A stretch of DNA of 64,000 bases from NCBI RefSeq assembly GCF_001422925.1, contig NZ_LMNI01000010.1, positions 310,001 to 374,000 on the forward strand. Reading direction: 5' to 3'. Shown piece by piece: positions 22,868 to 31,857 of this stretch. Made by a program: the position numbers and the translations under genes. The notes below the pieces were generated by a model, which was given only the letters and a program-made list of their open reading frames with translations, was not told the DNA's origin and did not search any database. How positions within the stretch are numbered: the first letter of the stretch is position 1; each line of letters begins with the position of its first letter. Origin of the DNA: Microbacterium sp. Leaf288. Its GTDB lineage: Bacteria; Actinomycetota; Actinomycetes; Actinomycetales; Microbacteriaceae.

Positions 22868-24040
22868 GTGGATCCGATCACGGCGCTGCTGCACGACGTC
22901 CTCGAAGACATCCGACCCCATGACCGCGGCGCCCCGGCGGGCTACATCCCCGAGCTCGCCGCCGCCGATCCCGATCGGCTCGCACTCGCGGTCGTCGGAC
23001 CGCGCGGGCGTGTCCGCGCGGTCGGCGACGTCACGCACGAGTTCACGATCCAGTCGATCTCGAAGCCGTTCGTGCTCGCGCTCGCCCTCGCCGACCGCGG
23101 CCGCGACGCGGTGCTGCGCAAGGTCGGCGTCGAGCCGAGCGGCGAGCCGTTCAACGCGATCAGCCTCGAGCCCGGAACCGGGCGACCGGCGAATCCCATG
23201 GTCAACGCCGGGGCGATCGCGACGTCCGCCCTCATCCCGGGCGACGCCGTCGACGACCGGATGACCCGCATCGTCGAGGGACTCTCCGCCTTCGCGGGGC
23301 GCTCGCTGTGGGTCGACGAGCAGGTCTACGCCTCGGAGTCGGCGACCGGCGACCGCAACCGCGCCCTGGCCCACCTGCTGCGCTCGCACGGGATCATCGA
23401 GGGCTCGGTCGAGATCGCCGTCGAGACCTACTTCCGGCAGTGCTCGCTGCTCGTCACCGTGCGCGACCTCGCCGTGATGTCGGCCACCCTCGCGTTCGGC
23501 GGCCTCAACCCCGTCACCGGCGAGCGGGTCGTCTCCGAGGCCGTGGCCCGCGACGTGCTGTCGATCATGGCGAGCTGCGGCATGTACGACTACTCCGGCG
23601 AGTGGCTGCTGCGCGTCGGCCTGCCTGCCAAGAGCGGTGTCAGCGGCGGCCTCCTCGCCGTCGCCCCGTCGCAGTTCGGCGTGGCGGCGTTCAGTCCCCG
23701 GCTGGACCAGCACGGCAACTCGGTGCGCGCCATCGCCCTCCTCGAGACGCTCGGCGAGCGGTTCGGCATGCACCTGCTCGAGTCGCACGAGAGCGTCGCC
23801 GTGCCCGCCTTCACGGTCGAGGACACCGACCAGGGACGCGTGCTGCGACTGGCGGGCGAGCTCGGACTGGCCGGCACCGAGCGGGTCGTCGCGGTGCTCC
23901 GCGAGATCGCCGAAGCACTCCCAGAGGGCTCCGAGGTGATCGTCGACGCGCGAGACCTCGCCCGCGCCCACAGCGCCGCGCTGGTCGCGCTGCGGGTCGA
24001 GTTCGAGCAGATGCCCCACGGTATCCGTCTGCGGGAATGA
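22868..24040 (+). CDS. glsA: Glutaminase A with C-terminal STAS-like domain
   Basis: Hydrolyses glutamine to glutamate and ammonia. The serine-lactamase-like glutaminase domain (about 1-300) has the catalytic motif EFTIQSISKPFVLALAL (Ser-x-x-Lys in SISK), FNAISLEPGTGRPANPMVNA, YFRQCSLLVTVRDLAVM and GVSGGLLAVAPSQFG. The last 75 residues (FTVEDTDQGRVLRLAGELGL to RLRE) look like a STAS domain, an extension known in some bacterial glutaminases and thought to have a regulatory role. The GTG at 22868 is preferred to a GTG nine codons up, because the latter overlaps the rpe start and the -10 box TATGGT ends 6 bases before 22868. Length 390. Confidence 0.93.
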   Translation: MDPITALLHDVLEDIRPHDRGAPAGYIPELAAADPDRLALAVVGPRGRVRAVGDVTHEFTIQSISKPFVLALALADRGRDAVLRKVGVEPSGEPFNAISLEPGTGRPANPMVNAGAIATSALIPGDAVDDRMTRIVEGLSAFAGRSLWVDEQVYASESATGDRNRALAHLLRSHGIIEGSVEIAVETYFRQCSLLVTVRDLAVMSATLAFGGLNPVTGERVVSEAVARDVLSIMASCGMYDYSGEWLLRVGLPAKSGVSGGLLAVAPSQFGVAAFSPRLDQHGNSVRAIALLETLGERFGMHLLESHESVAVPAFTVEDTDQGRVLRLAGELGLAGTERVVAVLREIAEALPEGSEVIVDARDLARAHSAALVALRVEFEQMPHGIRLRE

Positions 24041-24069
24041 CGTCGCGAGCCGGACCGGGATGCTGCGGC

Positions 24070-25440
24070 TCAGACTCTCCGCAGCAGCGAGATCGACATC
24101 GCGTCGGTGTTGTGACGGTGCGGCCACAGCTGTGCGCGCCCGCTGCCGTCGGCCTGCGGCGGCAGGCCGGGGTCGGCGTCGGACAAGGACGTGATCACGT
24201 CGCGGGCGGAGATCTCCTCGAGCGCCGCGCCCCACTCGCGGCGGATGTCGGCGACGACGCCCGACGTCTCGGCGAGGTGGGGCGAGCACGTCACGTAGGC
24301 GACGACGCCGCCGGGCTTGAGCGCACCGACCGCGGCGCTGAGCAGCTCCCGCTGCAGCTCGGTCAGCGCCGGGACGTCGCTCGGCGCCTTGCGCCAGCGC
24401 GCCTCGGGACGACGGCGCAGCGCGCCCAGCCCGGTGCACGGCGCGTCGACGAGGATGCGGTCGTAGGTGTCGGGCGCGTCAGCCGCGCGGGTGCGGCCGT
24501 CCTCCTCCGACACGGGCACCTCGACCGGGACGCCCGCGAGAGCCTGCCGGACGAGCCCGGCACGCGCCGGTGAGATCTCGTTGGCCTCGAGTGTGGCGCC
24601 GCCGACGCGGGCCTCCGCGGCGAGGACGGCGGTCTTGCCACCGGGACCCGCGCACAGATCGAGCCAGCGCTCCCCTTCCGTGATGGGCAGGGCGCGCGTG
24701 AGCGCCAGCGCGGCGAGCTGTGAGCCCTCGTCCTGCACGCGGATGCGCCCGCGCGAGGTGCGCACGAGCGGGTCGGGGTCACCGCCGCCCAGGCGGAACC
24801 CGATCGGCGAGAACGGCGTGCGCCGGGCGTCGTCGGGAACACCCGCGAGGTCGGGCAGCGCCGCCATCGTGACGCGCGGCGACGCGTTGTCGGCGGTGAG
24901 CAGCGCCTCGAGCTCTTCGGCGCGGCCCTCCGCAGCCAGCGCGCGCCGGAAGGCGCGCACGACCCACACCGGGTGCGAGAACAGCAGGCCGAGCTGCTCG
25001 TCGTCGGACCGCGCGCTCGCGGCGACGTGGGTCATCCAGTCGCCCGGCGTGTCGCGCGACACCCGGCGCAGCACGGCGTTCACGAACCCCGCGGCGCCGC
25101 GGCCGCCCGCACCCCGGGCGAGCTCGACGGACTCGTTCACCGCGGCGTGGGAGGCCACACGGGTCGACAGGAGCTGGTGCACGCCGAGCCGCAGCGCGTC
25201 GAGCACGGCCGGGTCGACGTCGGAGACCGGCCGATCGGCGGCGATCGCGATCACCGCGTCGTAGGTGCCCTGGCGCCGGAGCGTGCCGTAGGTGAGCTCG
25301 GTCGCGAGGGCGGCGTCGGCCGTCGACAGGCCGGCGCGCGAGATCGCGGTCGGCAGCAGCAGGTTGGCGTACGCGTCCGATTCGTGGACGGCTCGCAGCG
25401 TCTCGTAGGCGACCCGGCGCGCCGCGACCGTGCGGCTCAC
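24070..25440 (-). CDS. rsmB: 16S rRNA cytosine-C5 methyltransferase (RsmB/Fmu family)
   Basis: A 456-residue SAM-dependent RNA methyltransferase. The N-terminal NusB-like RNA-binding domain (about 1-150) contains [20 protein letters not shown]. The Rossmann methylase domain has motif I (WLDLCAGPGGKTAVLAAEA), motif IV with cysteine (VDAPCTGLGALRRRPEARWR) and motif VI with the second catalytic cysteine (AYVTCSPHLAE). The GTG at 25438-25440 overlaps the fmt stop (GTGA). A GTG 13 codons further up lies inside fmt and is less likely. It forms an operon with fmt, priA and metK upstream. Confidence 0.94.
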   Translation of the reverse strand: MSRTVAARRVAYETLRAVHESDAYANLLLPTAISRAGLSTADAALATELTYGTLRRQGTYDAVIAIAADRPVSDVDPAVLDALRLGVHQLLSTRVASHAAVNESVELARGAGGRGAAGFVNAVLRRVSRDTPGDWMTHVAASARSDDEQLGLLFSHPVWVVRAFRRALAAEGRAEELEALLTADNASPRVTMAALPDLAGVPDDARRTPFSPIGFRLGGGDPDPLVRTSRGRIRVQDEGSQLAALALTRALPITEGERWLDLCAGPGGKTAVLAAEARVGGATLEANEISPARAGLVRQALAGVPVEVPVSEEDGRTRAADAPDTYDRILVDAPCTGLGALRRRPEARWRKAPSDVPALTELQRELLSAAVGALKPGGVVAYVTCSPHLAETSGVVADIRREWGAALEEISARDVITSLSDADPGLPPQADGSGRAQLWPHRHNTDAMSISLLRRV

Positions 25441-26360
25441 GATCCGGCCACCGGGGTCGCGTCGCGCAGTCCGCGCCACCAGTCGGGGGCGCGCATCGCG
25501 CCCTTGCCGGCGGGCTGCACCGCCTCGAGCGCGATCGGCGCGGACGCGGTCCCGGCGATCACCTGCTTGCCGTGCAGAGCGAGCGCGCCCGGTGCGAGCG
25601 ACGGAGCATCGTCGGGAGCAGGCGCGACCGCGAGCACCTTGAAACGGGCGCCGTCGATCGTGGTGTGCGCACCAGGCTCGGGCGTCACCCCGCGGATGCG
25701 GCCGAGCACCGCGCTCGCAGGCTCGTCCCAGCGGATGCGGCCGTCGTCGTCGCCGAGCTTCGACGCGTACGTGGTGTCGCCCTGCTGCGGGCGGGCCACG
25801 GCGACGCCGGCGGCGATCGCGTCGACGACGTCGGAGAGCAGTCCGGCACCGTCGTCGGCCAGCGAGGCGAGGAGGTCGCCGGCGGTCGCGTCCGACGGGA
25901 CGTCGACCGCGAGCTCGCCGAACACGTCTCCGGCGTCGAGCTCGGGCACCAGCTGGAACACGCTGGCCCCCGTGCGTGCGTCACCGGCGATGAGCGCGTG
26001 CTGCACGGGTGCGGCGCCGCGCCAGCGGGGCAGCAGTGAGAAGTGCAGGTTGATCCAGCCGTGCGCCGGGGTCGACAGCAGCGGCTCGCGCACGAGCCCG
26101 CCGTAGGCCACGATCACGCCGAGGTCGGGTTCGAGCGCCGCGATCTCGGCCGTGACTGCCGCATCGAGCCGGTCGGCGCGGATCACGGGCAGCCCGAGCT
26201 CTTCGGCGGCCGCGGCGACGGGTGACGGCGTCAGCACCCGCTTGCGCCCGAGCGGGGCGTCGTGGCGGGTGATGACGGCGGCGATGTCGTGAGCGGATGC
26301 CGCGAGCCGCCGCAGCGACGGCACAGCCGGCGCCGGTGTGCCGGCGAAGACGAGACGCAT
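25437..26360 (-). CDS. fmt: Methionyl-tRNA formyltransferase
   Basis: Formylates initiator Met-tRNA using 10-formyl-tetrahydrofolate. It has 307 residues: MRLVFAGTPAPAVPSLRRL at the N-terminus, the folate and catalytic region GWINLHFSLLPRWRGAAPVQ (about 104-123, Asn and His conserved) with the following TGASVFQLVPELDAGDV, and a C-terminal OB-fold for tRNA binding. The ATG at 26358-26360 lies 21 bases after priA, and the stop overlaps rsmB. The priA-fmt-rsmB order is conserved in actinobacteria. Confidence 0.97.
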   Translation of the reverse strand: MRLVFAGTPAPAVPSLRRLAASAHDIAAVITRHDAPLGRKRVLTPSPVAAAAEELGLPVIRADRLDAAVTAEIAALEPDLGVIVAYGGLVREPLLSTPAHGWINLHFSLLPRWRGAAPVQHALIAGDARTGASVFQLVPELDAGDVFGELAVDVPSDATAGDLLASLADDGAGLLSDVVDAIAAGVAVARPQQGDTTYASKLGDDDGRIRWDEPASAVLGRIRGVTPEPGAHTTIDGARFKVLAVAPAPDDAPSLAPGALALHGKQVIAGTASAPIALEAVQPAGKGAMRAPDWWRGLRDATPVAGS

Positions 26361-26381
26361 GACGTTCCTGGGAGTCGAGGG

Positions 26382-28403
26382 TCAGAGATCGAGATCGGGT
26401 ACGTCGACCCGAACCTTCAGTGTATGGGCGGCCCCGGGCGCACGACCCTTCGCGGGGCGGCGCCCCTTCATCGCGTGGCTCACCACGGACGCGCGCAGGC
26501 TCTCGGTCACGCGCGCCCCGAGGCCGTAGTCGAACCGCACCAGAGCGCGAACCGAGTCCTCGTGCGCGATCGGACCGAGCACGGACTCTGCGTCGAGCTC
26601 CGGCACGGCGGCGCGCAACGCCGCGATGGCGGTGTCCACTGCGCGCCGCGGGCCGTCGACGGAGGCCACCCGCACGGTCGGGGGCATGCGCAGCGGGGCG
26701 CGGTCGGCGAGCTCGGAGCGGGCGTACGCGGCCTGCGTCCAGGTCGCGAGTGCGCGAGCGACCTCGCCGCCCACACCGACGAGATGAACCGGAGCACCGG
26801 GGGCCGCCAGGGCCGCCGCGTTCGACCACCACCGCAGACACGACTCGCCGATGCGCAGGTCGTCGCCCATCAGCATCCGATCCCCGTCCAGCAGGATCAC
26901 GGCACGATACCCGCCGGCCGCGAGCGGCTCGGCGCCGCGGGTCGCCACCACCAGGGCGGGACGGGCGTCGACCTCGGCCACCGGGTGGTCGCCGTCGGCG
27001 ACGATCACGCGCGTGCCGGGAAAGGCGCGGCCGAGCTCGTCGGCGGTGCGCTCGCTGCCGGACGAGGCCATGCGCAGCAGCGTCGACCGGCACTCGGGGC
27101 AGGCCCACGCGTGGGCGGCGCGTCCGCACCACGTGCACGTCGGGACGGCGCCCTGGCGCGCCGCGTGGAGCGGACCGCCGCAGTGCGCGCAGCGCGCAGG
27201 ATGGCGGCATTTCGCGCACACGAGAACGGGTGCGTAGCCCGGACGCGCCACCTGAACGAGCACGGGGCCCCCGGTGAGCGCTTCGCGCGCGGCGGCGAAC
27301 GCCGACGACGGCACGCGCGCTGCGCGGGACTCCCCTTCGCGGTTCGCGCTCAGCACGACGCGAGGGCTCATACGCCGTGCCGCGGGGAGGTCGCGCACCC
27401 AGCCGACGGCGACCAGACGCTCGACGTCGGTGGTGCGGGTGTGCCCTGCGAAGACGAGCGCTCCGCCGTGCAGTTCCTGACGCAGCAGCGCCGCGTCGCG
27501 GGCGTGGACCCCGGGGCTCAGGGGCTCCCCCAGCAGAGGGTCCCCATCGTCCCAGAGCGCGACCAGCCCGAGCGCGGACACCGGCGCGTACACGGTGGAG
27601 CGGTTGCCGATCACCACGCACGGCGCGTCGGCGAGGGTCCTCAGGAACGCGGCGTACCGGGTGGGGCCGCTCTGCTTCGCATCGTCGCGGACCAGGGCGC
27701 CGGCGGGGATGCGGGCCGCGAGCGCGGCTTCGAGCTGGGCCCGGTCACGATGATCCGGCACGGCGATGACGGCGCTGCGCCCGGAGGCGAGGGTATGCGT
27801 CGCCGCCGCGGCGAGGAGGATCGCCCAGGACCCGACGACCGTGCCGTCGTCGAGCGTCGACGGCACGGGCGGCGCATCCACCGCCAGGCGCTCGTCGTGG
27901 TCGAGCGCTCCGGCGAGTCCTGGGTACGCGTCGAGGACGCCCTCGGCCCACGCACGATCCGCGTCGTCGATCACCGGTCGCAGCGGCGGGTCGGCGGCGA
28001 GCCACGCCTTCTCGGCGCGCACCATGCGCTTGGGGATCGCGAGGCGGAGGATGTCGCCCGCCGACCCTGCCGCCCGGTCCGCGGCGCGCCGGGCGAGCGC
28101 GTAAAGCGGCGGCGTCAGCACCGGCACGGGCGACACGACGGCCTCGAGCTGCGAGAGCGGGCGGTCCGAGGCATCCGGCTCCCCCACCTCGACGAGGAGC
28201 GCGTCGACCACTCGCCCGGCGCTGCGCAGGGGCACGCGCACGCGGACGCCCGGCACGGCGTCGGCGACGAGCTCGGCGGGGATCTCGTAGTCGAAGAGGC
28301 GGTCGAGCTGCGGCAGGGGCGAGTCGATCAGCACGCGCGCGACGCGCCGCGGGCGCCGCGGCCGATCGCCGGCGCTCGGCTCGTCGTCGTGCACCGCGGT
28401 CAC
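26382..28403 (-). CDS. priA: Primosomal protein N' (PriA), apparently helicase-defective
   Basis: Replication-restart protein that recognises fork structures. It has 673 residues. The N-terminal DNA-binding domain begins RVARVLIDSPLPQLDRLFDY. A zinc-binding module with eight cysteines is clear: VCAKCRHPARCAHCGG and CTWCGRAAHAWACPECRS (about 395-440). At the position of Walker A the sequence reads LASGRSAVIAVPDH with no GxxGxGKT/S, and the DEAH motif is replaced by VALWDDGDPLL. It therefore should not hydrolyse ATP as PriA of E. coli does. This degenerate form is known in actinobacteria. Start is GTG at 28401-28403, 10 bases past metK. Confidence 0.93.
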   Translation of the reverse strand: MTAVHDDEPSAGDRPRRPRRVARVLIDSPLPQLDRLFDYEIPAELVADAVPGVRVRVPLRSAGRVVDALLVEVGEPDASDRPLSQLEAVVSPVPVLTPPLYALARRAADRAAGSAGDILRLAIPKRMVRAEKAWLAADPPLRPVIDDADRAWAEGVLDAYPGLAGALDHDERLAVDAPPVPSTLDDGTVVGSWAILLAAAATHTLASGRSAVIAVPDHRDRAQLEAALAARIPAGALVRDDAKQSGPTRYAAFLRTLADAPCVVIGNRSTVYAPVSALGLVALWDDGDPLLGEPLSPGVHARDAALLRQELHGGALVFAGHTRTTDVERLVAVGWVRDLPAARRMSPRVVLSANREGESRAARVPSSAFAAAREALTGGPVLVQVARPGYAPVLVCAKCRHPARCAHCGGPLHAARQGAVPTCTWCGRAAHAWACPECRSTLLRMASSGSERTADELGRAFPGTRVIVADGDHPVAEVDARPALVVATRGAEPLAAGGYRAVILLDGDRMLMGDDLRIGESCLRWWSNAAALAAPGAPVHLVGVGGEVARALATWTQAAYARSELADRAPLRMPPTVRVASVDGPRRAVDTAIAALRAAVPELDAESVLGPIAHEDSVRALVRFDYGLGARVTESLRASVVSHAMKGRRPAKGRAPGAAHTLKVRVDVPDLDL

Positions 28404-28413
28404 GCGGCCGGTG

Positions 28414-29607
28414 TCAGAGCCCGGCTGCGGCGCGCAGCGCGTCGGCGCGGTCGGTGCGCTCCCACGTGAAGTCGGGCAGCTCGCGGCCGAAGTGGCCGTA
28501 CGCCGCGGTCTGCGCGTAGATCGGCCGAAGCAGGTCGAGCTGGTCGATGATCGCCTTGGGGCGCAGGTCGAACACGTCGAGGATGGCCTGGGTGATCACG
28601 TCGTCGGCCACGCGGCCGGTGCCGAACGTCTCGACGTAGAGCCCGACGGGCTTGGCCTTGCCGATGGCGTACGCGACCTGCACCTCGAGGCGGTCGGCGA
28701 GTCCGGCGGCGACGGCGTTCTTCGCGACCCACCGCATCGCGTACGCGGCCGAGCGGTCGACCTTCGACGGGTCCTTGCCGCTGAACGCGCCGCCGCCGTG
28801 GCGGGATGCCCCGCCGTACGTGTCGATGATGATCTTGCGGCCGGTGAGGCCGGCGTCGCCCTTCGGGCCGCCGATGACGAACGGCCCCGCCGGGTTGATG
28901 TAGTACTTCACGTCGGGCAGCTCGAGCCCGGTCGCCTCGAGCACCGGGTCGATGACCTCGGCACGGACGGCGGCGCGCAGCGCCTTCTGCGAGATGTCGG
29001 GGTGGTGCTGCGTCGACAGCACCACGGACTCGACCGTCTTCGGAGTGTGGCCGTCGTACCCGAGCGTCACCTGCGTCTTGCCGTCGGGGCGCAGGAAAGG
29101 CAGCTCGCCCGAGCGGCGCACCTCGGCGAGCCGCTCGGCCATGCGGTGCGCCGTCCATGCGGCCATCGGCATGAGCTGCGGCGTCTCGGTCGTCGCGTAG
29201 CCGAACATGATGCCCTGGTCGCCCGCGCCCTGCAGGTCATGCGGGTCTTCCGAGCCGTCCTCGCGGCGCTCGAACGCCTTGTCGACGCCGGCGGCGATGT
29301 CGGAGGACTGCGCCCCGATCGAGACGCTCACGCCGCATGAGTCGCCGTCGAAGCCGGTGTCGCTCGAGGTGTAGCCGATGCGGTTGACGACGCCGCGCAC
29401 GATGGCCGGGATCTCGACGTACGCGGAGGTCGAGACCTCACCGGCGACGTGGACGAGCCCGGTGGTGACGAGGGTCTCGACGGCGACGCGCCCGTTCGGG
29501 TCGGCGTCCAGGATCGCATCGAGGATCGAGTCCGAGATCTGGTCGCAGATCTTGTCGGGGTGTCCCTCGGTGACGGATTCGGACGTGAACAGACGCAGGT
29601 CGGTCAT
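28414..29607 (-). CDS. metK: S-adenosylmethionine synthetase
   Basis: Makes SAM from methionine and ATP. The 397 residues show [20 protein letters not shown] (ATP and Mg site), [40 protein letters not shown] and [19 protein letters not shown], all standard MetK signatures. The ATG at 29605-29607 follows GGAG on the minus strand and gives the conserved start [10 protein letters not shown]; a 10-codon in-frame extension lacks a ribosome-binding site. No SAM riboswitch fold was recognised in the 118-base gap to rpoZ, which instead holds a long hairpin. Confidence 0.97.
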   Translation of the reverse strand: MTDLRLFTSESVTEGHPDKICDQISDSILDAILDADPNGRVAVETLVTTGLVHVAGEVSTSAYVEIPAIVRGVVNRIGYTSSDTGFDGDSCGVSVSIGAQSSDIAAGVDKAFERREDGSEDPHDLQGAGDQGIMFGYATTETPQLMPMAAWTAHRMAERLAEVRRSGELPFLRPDGKTQVTLGYDGHTPKTVESVVLSTQHHPDISQKALRAAVRAEVIDPVLEATGLELPDVKYYINPAGPFVIGGPKGDAGLTGRKIIIDTYGGASRHGGGAFSGKDPSKVDRSAAYAMRWVAKNAVAAGLADRLEVQVAYAIGKAKPVGLYVETFGTGRVADDVITQAILDVFDLRPKAIIDQLDLLRPIYAQTAAYGHFGRELPDFTWERTDRADALRAAAGL

Positions 29608-29672
29608 CGGTACTCCAGTTGTCGTGGCTCCGGTCATCGTGGCGTCCGGGCGCCGAGGGCGCGGACACCAGT

Positions 29673-29710
29673 ATGCCCCCGACGACGGACAGGGCCGTCG
29701 TCGGGGGCAT
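29673..29710 (-). terminator. Hairpin between rpoZ and metK
   Basis: Sixteen-base perfect arms (29673-29688 and 29695-29710) with a 6-base loop, 16 bases past the rpoZ stop. There is no T-run after it on the minus strand, so it may attenuate or stabilise rather than fully terminate. Confidence 0.65.
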
Positions 29711-29725
29711 CGAGGATGTGACGGA

Positions 29726-29980
29726 TTACTCCGCGCGGCGCAGGCGCAGCTTGTCCTCGTGGATCTCGTGCATCGCGATGGTGAGCGGCTTGTCCTCGAC
29801 GGTCGAGTCGACGAGCGGGCCCACGTTGTCGAACAGGTTCCCCTCGTGGAGGTCGGAGTAGTAGTCGTTGATCTGGCGCGCGCGCTTGGACGCGAAGATC
29901 ACGAGCTGGTACTTCGAGTCGACCTTCTCGAGGAGGCTGTCGATGGGGGGCTCGATGATGCCCTGGTTCGTTCCGGCCAT
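29726..29980 (-). CDS. rpoZ: RNA polymerase omega subunit
   Basis: Small RNA polymerase subunit that helps assemble beta prime. It has 84 residues. The omega core is visible as [32 protein letters not shown] (about 13-44), and the tail [17 protein letters not shown] fits actinobacterial RpoZ. The ATG at 29978-29980 follows a strong AGGAGGT ribosome-binding site. It lies downstream of gmk, as usual. In most actinobacteria coaBC follows rpoZ; here metK comes next. Confidence 0.96.
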   Translation of the reverse strand: MAGTNQGIIEPPIDSLLEKVDSKYQLVIFASKRARQINDYYSDLHEGNLFDNVGPLVDSTVEDKPLTIAMHEIHEDKLRLRRAE

Positions 29981-30021
29981 GGCGAAACCTCCTGGATCGG
30001 ATGAAAGGAATAGTCGATGGA

Positions 30022-30039
30022 GCCTCGGGGTGCCGAGGC
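30022..30039 (-). terminator. Small hairpin between gmk and rpoZ
   Basis: Seven-base arms GCCTCGG and CCGAGGC with a 4-base loop, in the 88-base gmk-rpoZ gap. The minus strand again reads GGATGCCTCGG. It may be a weak terminator or a processing signal; no T-run. Confidence 0.45.
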
Positions 30040-30068
30040 ATCCCACCATTCTACGTGACGGAATGCTC

Positions 30069-31022
30069 TCAGCGCGCGAGGCGGGCGACCTCGTCGGCCG
30101 CGTGGGCGACGTCGTCGTTCACGACCCGGTAGTCGAACTCGCCCTGCGAGGCCAGTTCGGTCTTCGCGGTGCGCAGGCGCCGGGCGCGCTCTGCGGCATC
30201 CTCGGTGCCGCGGCCGACGAGGCGCTGCACGAGCTCGTCCCAGCTCGGCGGCAGCAGGAAGACGAGGGTGGCCGACGGGTCGGCCTCGCGCACCTGACGG
30301 GCACCCTGCAGATCGATCTCGAGGAGTACGGTGCGCCCCTCGGCGAGGGCCTTCTCGATGGGGCCGCGCGGCGTGCCGTAGCGGTAGGCGTTGTGCACGG
30401 TCGCGTGCTCGAGCAGCTCGCCGTCGGCGATCATGCGGTCGAACTCCGCGTCATCGACGAAGAAGTAGTGCTCGCCGTCGACCTCGCCGGGGCGGGGCGC
30501 ACGCGTCGTCGCCGACACCGACAGCATGATCTCGGGGTGGTGGTCCTTGATGTGGGCGGCCACGGTGCCCTTGCCCACCGCGGTGGGACCGGCGAGGACG
30601 ACCAGGCGGCTGCGGCCGGCACGGGGCTCGGCCTCGGGCCACCGGCTGTCGAGGAACTGGCGCAGGTCCTCGCGCTGGCGCGAGCCGAGGCCGCCCAGAC
30701 GCTTGACCGGCGAGATCTCGAGGTCCTGGAGGATGCGGTCGCGCTTGCCCTCGCCGATCGCCGGGATCGCGGTCAGGAACTCGGGCACGCGCATCGCGCC
30801 CGCGGGCGACGTGGGCTCGGCGAGGGCGCGCCGCAGGAGCTCCTGCGGCGTGATCACGCGCATCGCGACGTCCTTCTTGAGGGCGGCGCGTTCGCGGCGG
30901 GCGGCGACGGCGCGCCGCGAGGCGGCGACGCGGTCGACCTCGGGGGGCCTCCCCTGCGCGCCAGGGACGTGGGGCGGGGCTTCATCAGGGGTTTCCTGAA
31001 AAAGGGTGCGCGAATCGGACAT
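30069..31022 (-). CDS. gmk: mIHF-guanylate kinase fusion protein
   Basis: A 317-residue protein with two recognisable parts. Residues about 30-128 match mycobacterial integration host factor (mIHF), a nucleoid DNA-binding protein: [11 protein letters not shown], then [20 protein letters not shown] and [20 protein letters not shown] with the helix-two-turn-helix glycine motif. From about 137 a full guanylate kinase follows, with P-loop GPTAVGKG (145-152), [29 protein letters not shown] and [10 protein letters not shown]. Guanylate kinase turns GMP into GDP. In mycobacteria mihF and gmk are separate adjacent genes. The ATG at 31020-31022 lies one base after the pyrF stop; a GTG four codons up is possible. 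No stop or frameshift separates the domains. Confidence 0.93.
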   Translation of the reverse strand: MSDSRTLFQETPDEAPPHVPGAQGRPPEVDRVAASRRAVAARRERAALKKDVAMRVITPQELLRRALAEPTSPAGAMRVPEFLTAIPAIGEGKRDRILQDLEISPVKRLGGLGSRQREDLRQFLDSRWPEAEPRAGRSRLVVLAGPTAVGKGTVAAHIKDHHPEIMLSVSATTRAPRPGEVDGEHYFFVDDAEFDRMIADGELLEHATVHNAYRYGTPRGPIEKALAEGRTVLLEIDLQGARQVREADPSATLVFLLPPSWDELVQRLVGRGTEDAAERARRLRTAKTELASQGEFDYRVVNDDVAHAADEVARLAR

Positions 31023-31023
31023 A

Positions 31024-31857
31024 TCAATCACCACGGTAGAGAAGGGCGCGCTCGGATATGCGCGCGGCGAGCCGGTCGGGTCCGGCAGCCAGGATGCTGC
31101 GGCTCTCAGACGCTACCACCGCTTCCTGCAGGACGCCGAAGCGCTCACCGAGATGACGTGGTTCCGCACCCTGGTGACCGAAGCCCGGGCCGAGGATCGG
31201 CGCGACCGGCGCGAACGGCCGGAGGCCGGCATCCGTCCAGTCCACGGTGCCGCCGATGACGAATCCGAGACTCCCCCACTCGCCGTCGGGCGTGGTGCGG
31301 GCATTGCGCTCGGAGACCTCGCGGACGATCCCGGCCGAGACCGTGTCGCCGTCCGCGTGGCGTGCGCGCTGCAGTCCGAGCGCCTCGGGGTTGCTGGTCG
31401 CGGCGAGGACGAACACGCCCTTGCCGTGGCGCAGGGCGAGGTCGAACGTTCCGTCCAGCGCACCCACGCCGAGGTACGGGCTCACGGTGAGCGCATCGGC
31501 CTCGAGCGGCGAGCCGGGCGCGAGCCAGGCCTGTGCGTACGCGTCCATCGTGGTGCCGATGTCGCCGCGCTTGGCGTCCGCGATCACGAGGAGTCCGGCG
31601 TCGCGCGCCGCCGCGAGCACGTCCTCCAGCGCGGCGAAGCCCGCCGAGCCGTGCACCTCGAAGAACGAGACCTGCGGCTTGACGACGGCGACCCGGCCCG
31701 CGGCGGCCTCGACCACGCGCAGGCCGAACTCGCGCACACCGGCGGCGGAGGCATCCATTCCCCACTCCGCGAGGAGGTGGGCATGCGGATCGATGCCGAC
31801 GCACAGCTGACCGTGCGTCGCCATCCCCGCGCGGATGCGCTCACCGAATGAGGTCAT
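31024..31857 (-). CDS. pyrF: Orotidine 5'-phosphate decarboxylase (type 2)
   Basis: Last step of UMP synthesis. The 277 residues match the longer actinobacterial type 2 family. Motifs are the N-terminal [21 protein letters not shown] with the substrate Asp, [13 protein letters not shown], and the catalytic [18 protein letters not shown] (about 90-107) with the Lys/Asp network. The ATG at 31855-31857 overlaps the carB stop (ATGA). Its own stop is one base before the fused gmk, so the purine kinase is tied to the pyr operon. Confidence 0.96.
   Translation of the reverse strand: MTSFGERIRAGMATHGQLCVGIDPHAHLLAEWGMDASAAGVREFGLRVVEAAAGRVAVVKPQVSFFEVHGSAGFAALEDVLAAARDAGLLVIADAKRGDIGTTMDAYAQAWLAPGSPLEADALTVSPYLGVGALDGTFDLALRHGKGVFVLAATSNPEALGLQRARHADGDTVSAGIVREVSERNARTTPDGEWGSLGFVIGGTVDWTDAGLRPFAPVAPILGPGFGHQGAEPRHLGERFGVLQEAVVASESRSILAAGPDRLAARISERALLYRGD

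Noticed and set aside
29607..29725. SAM riboswitch before metK
   Set aside because: The interval has one simple hairpin and none of the conserved multi-helix core of SAM-I, SAM-II or SAM-IV.
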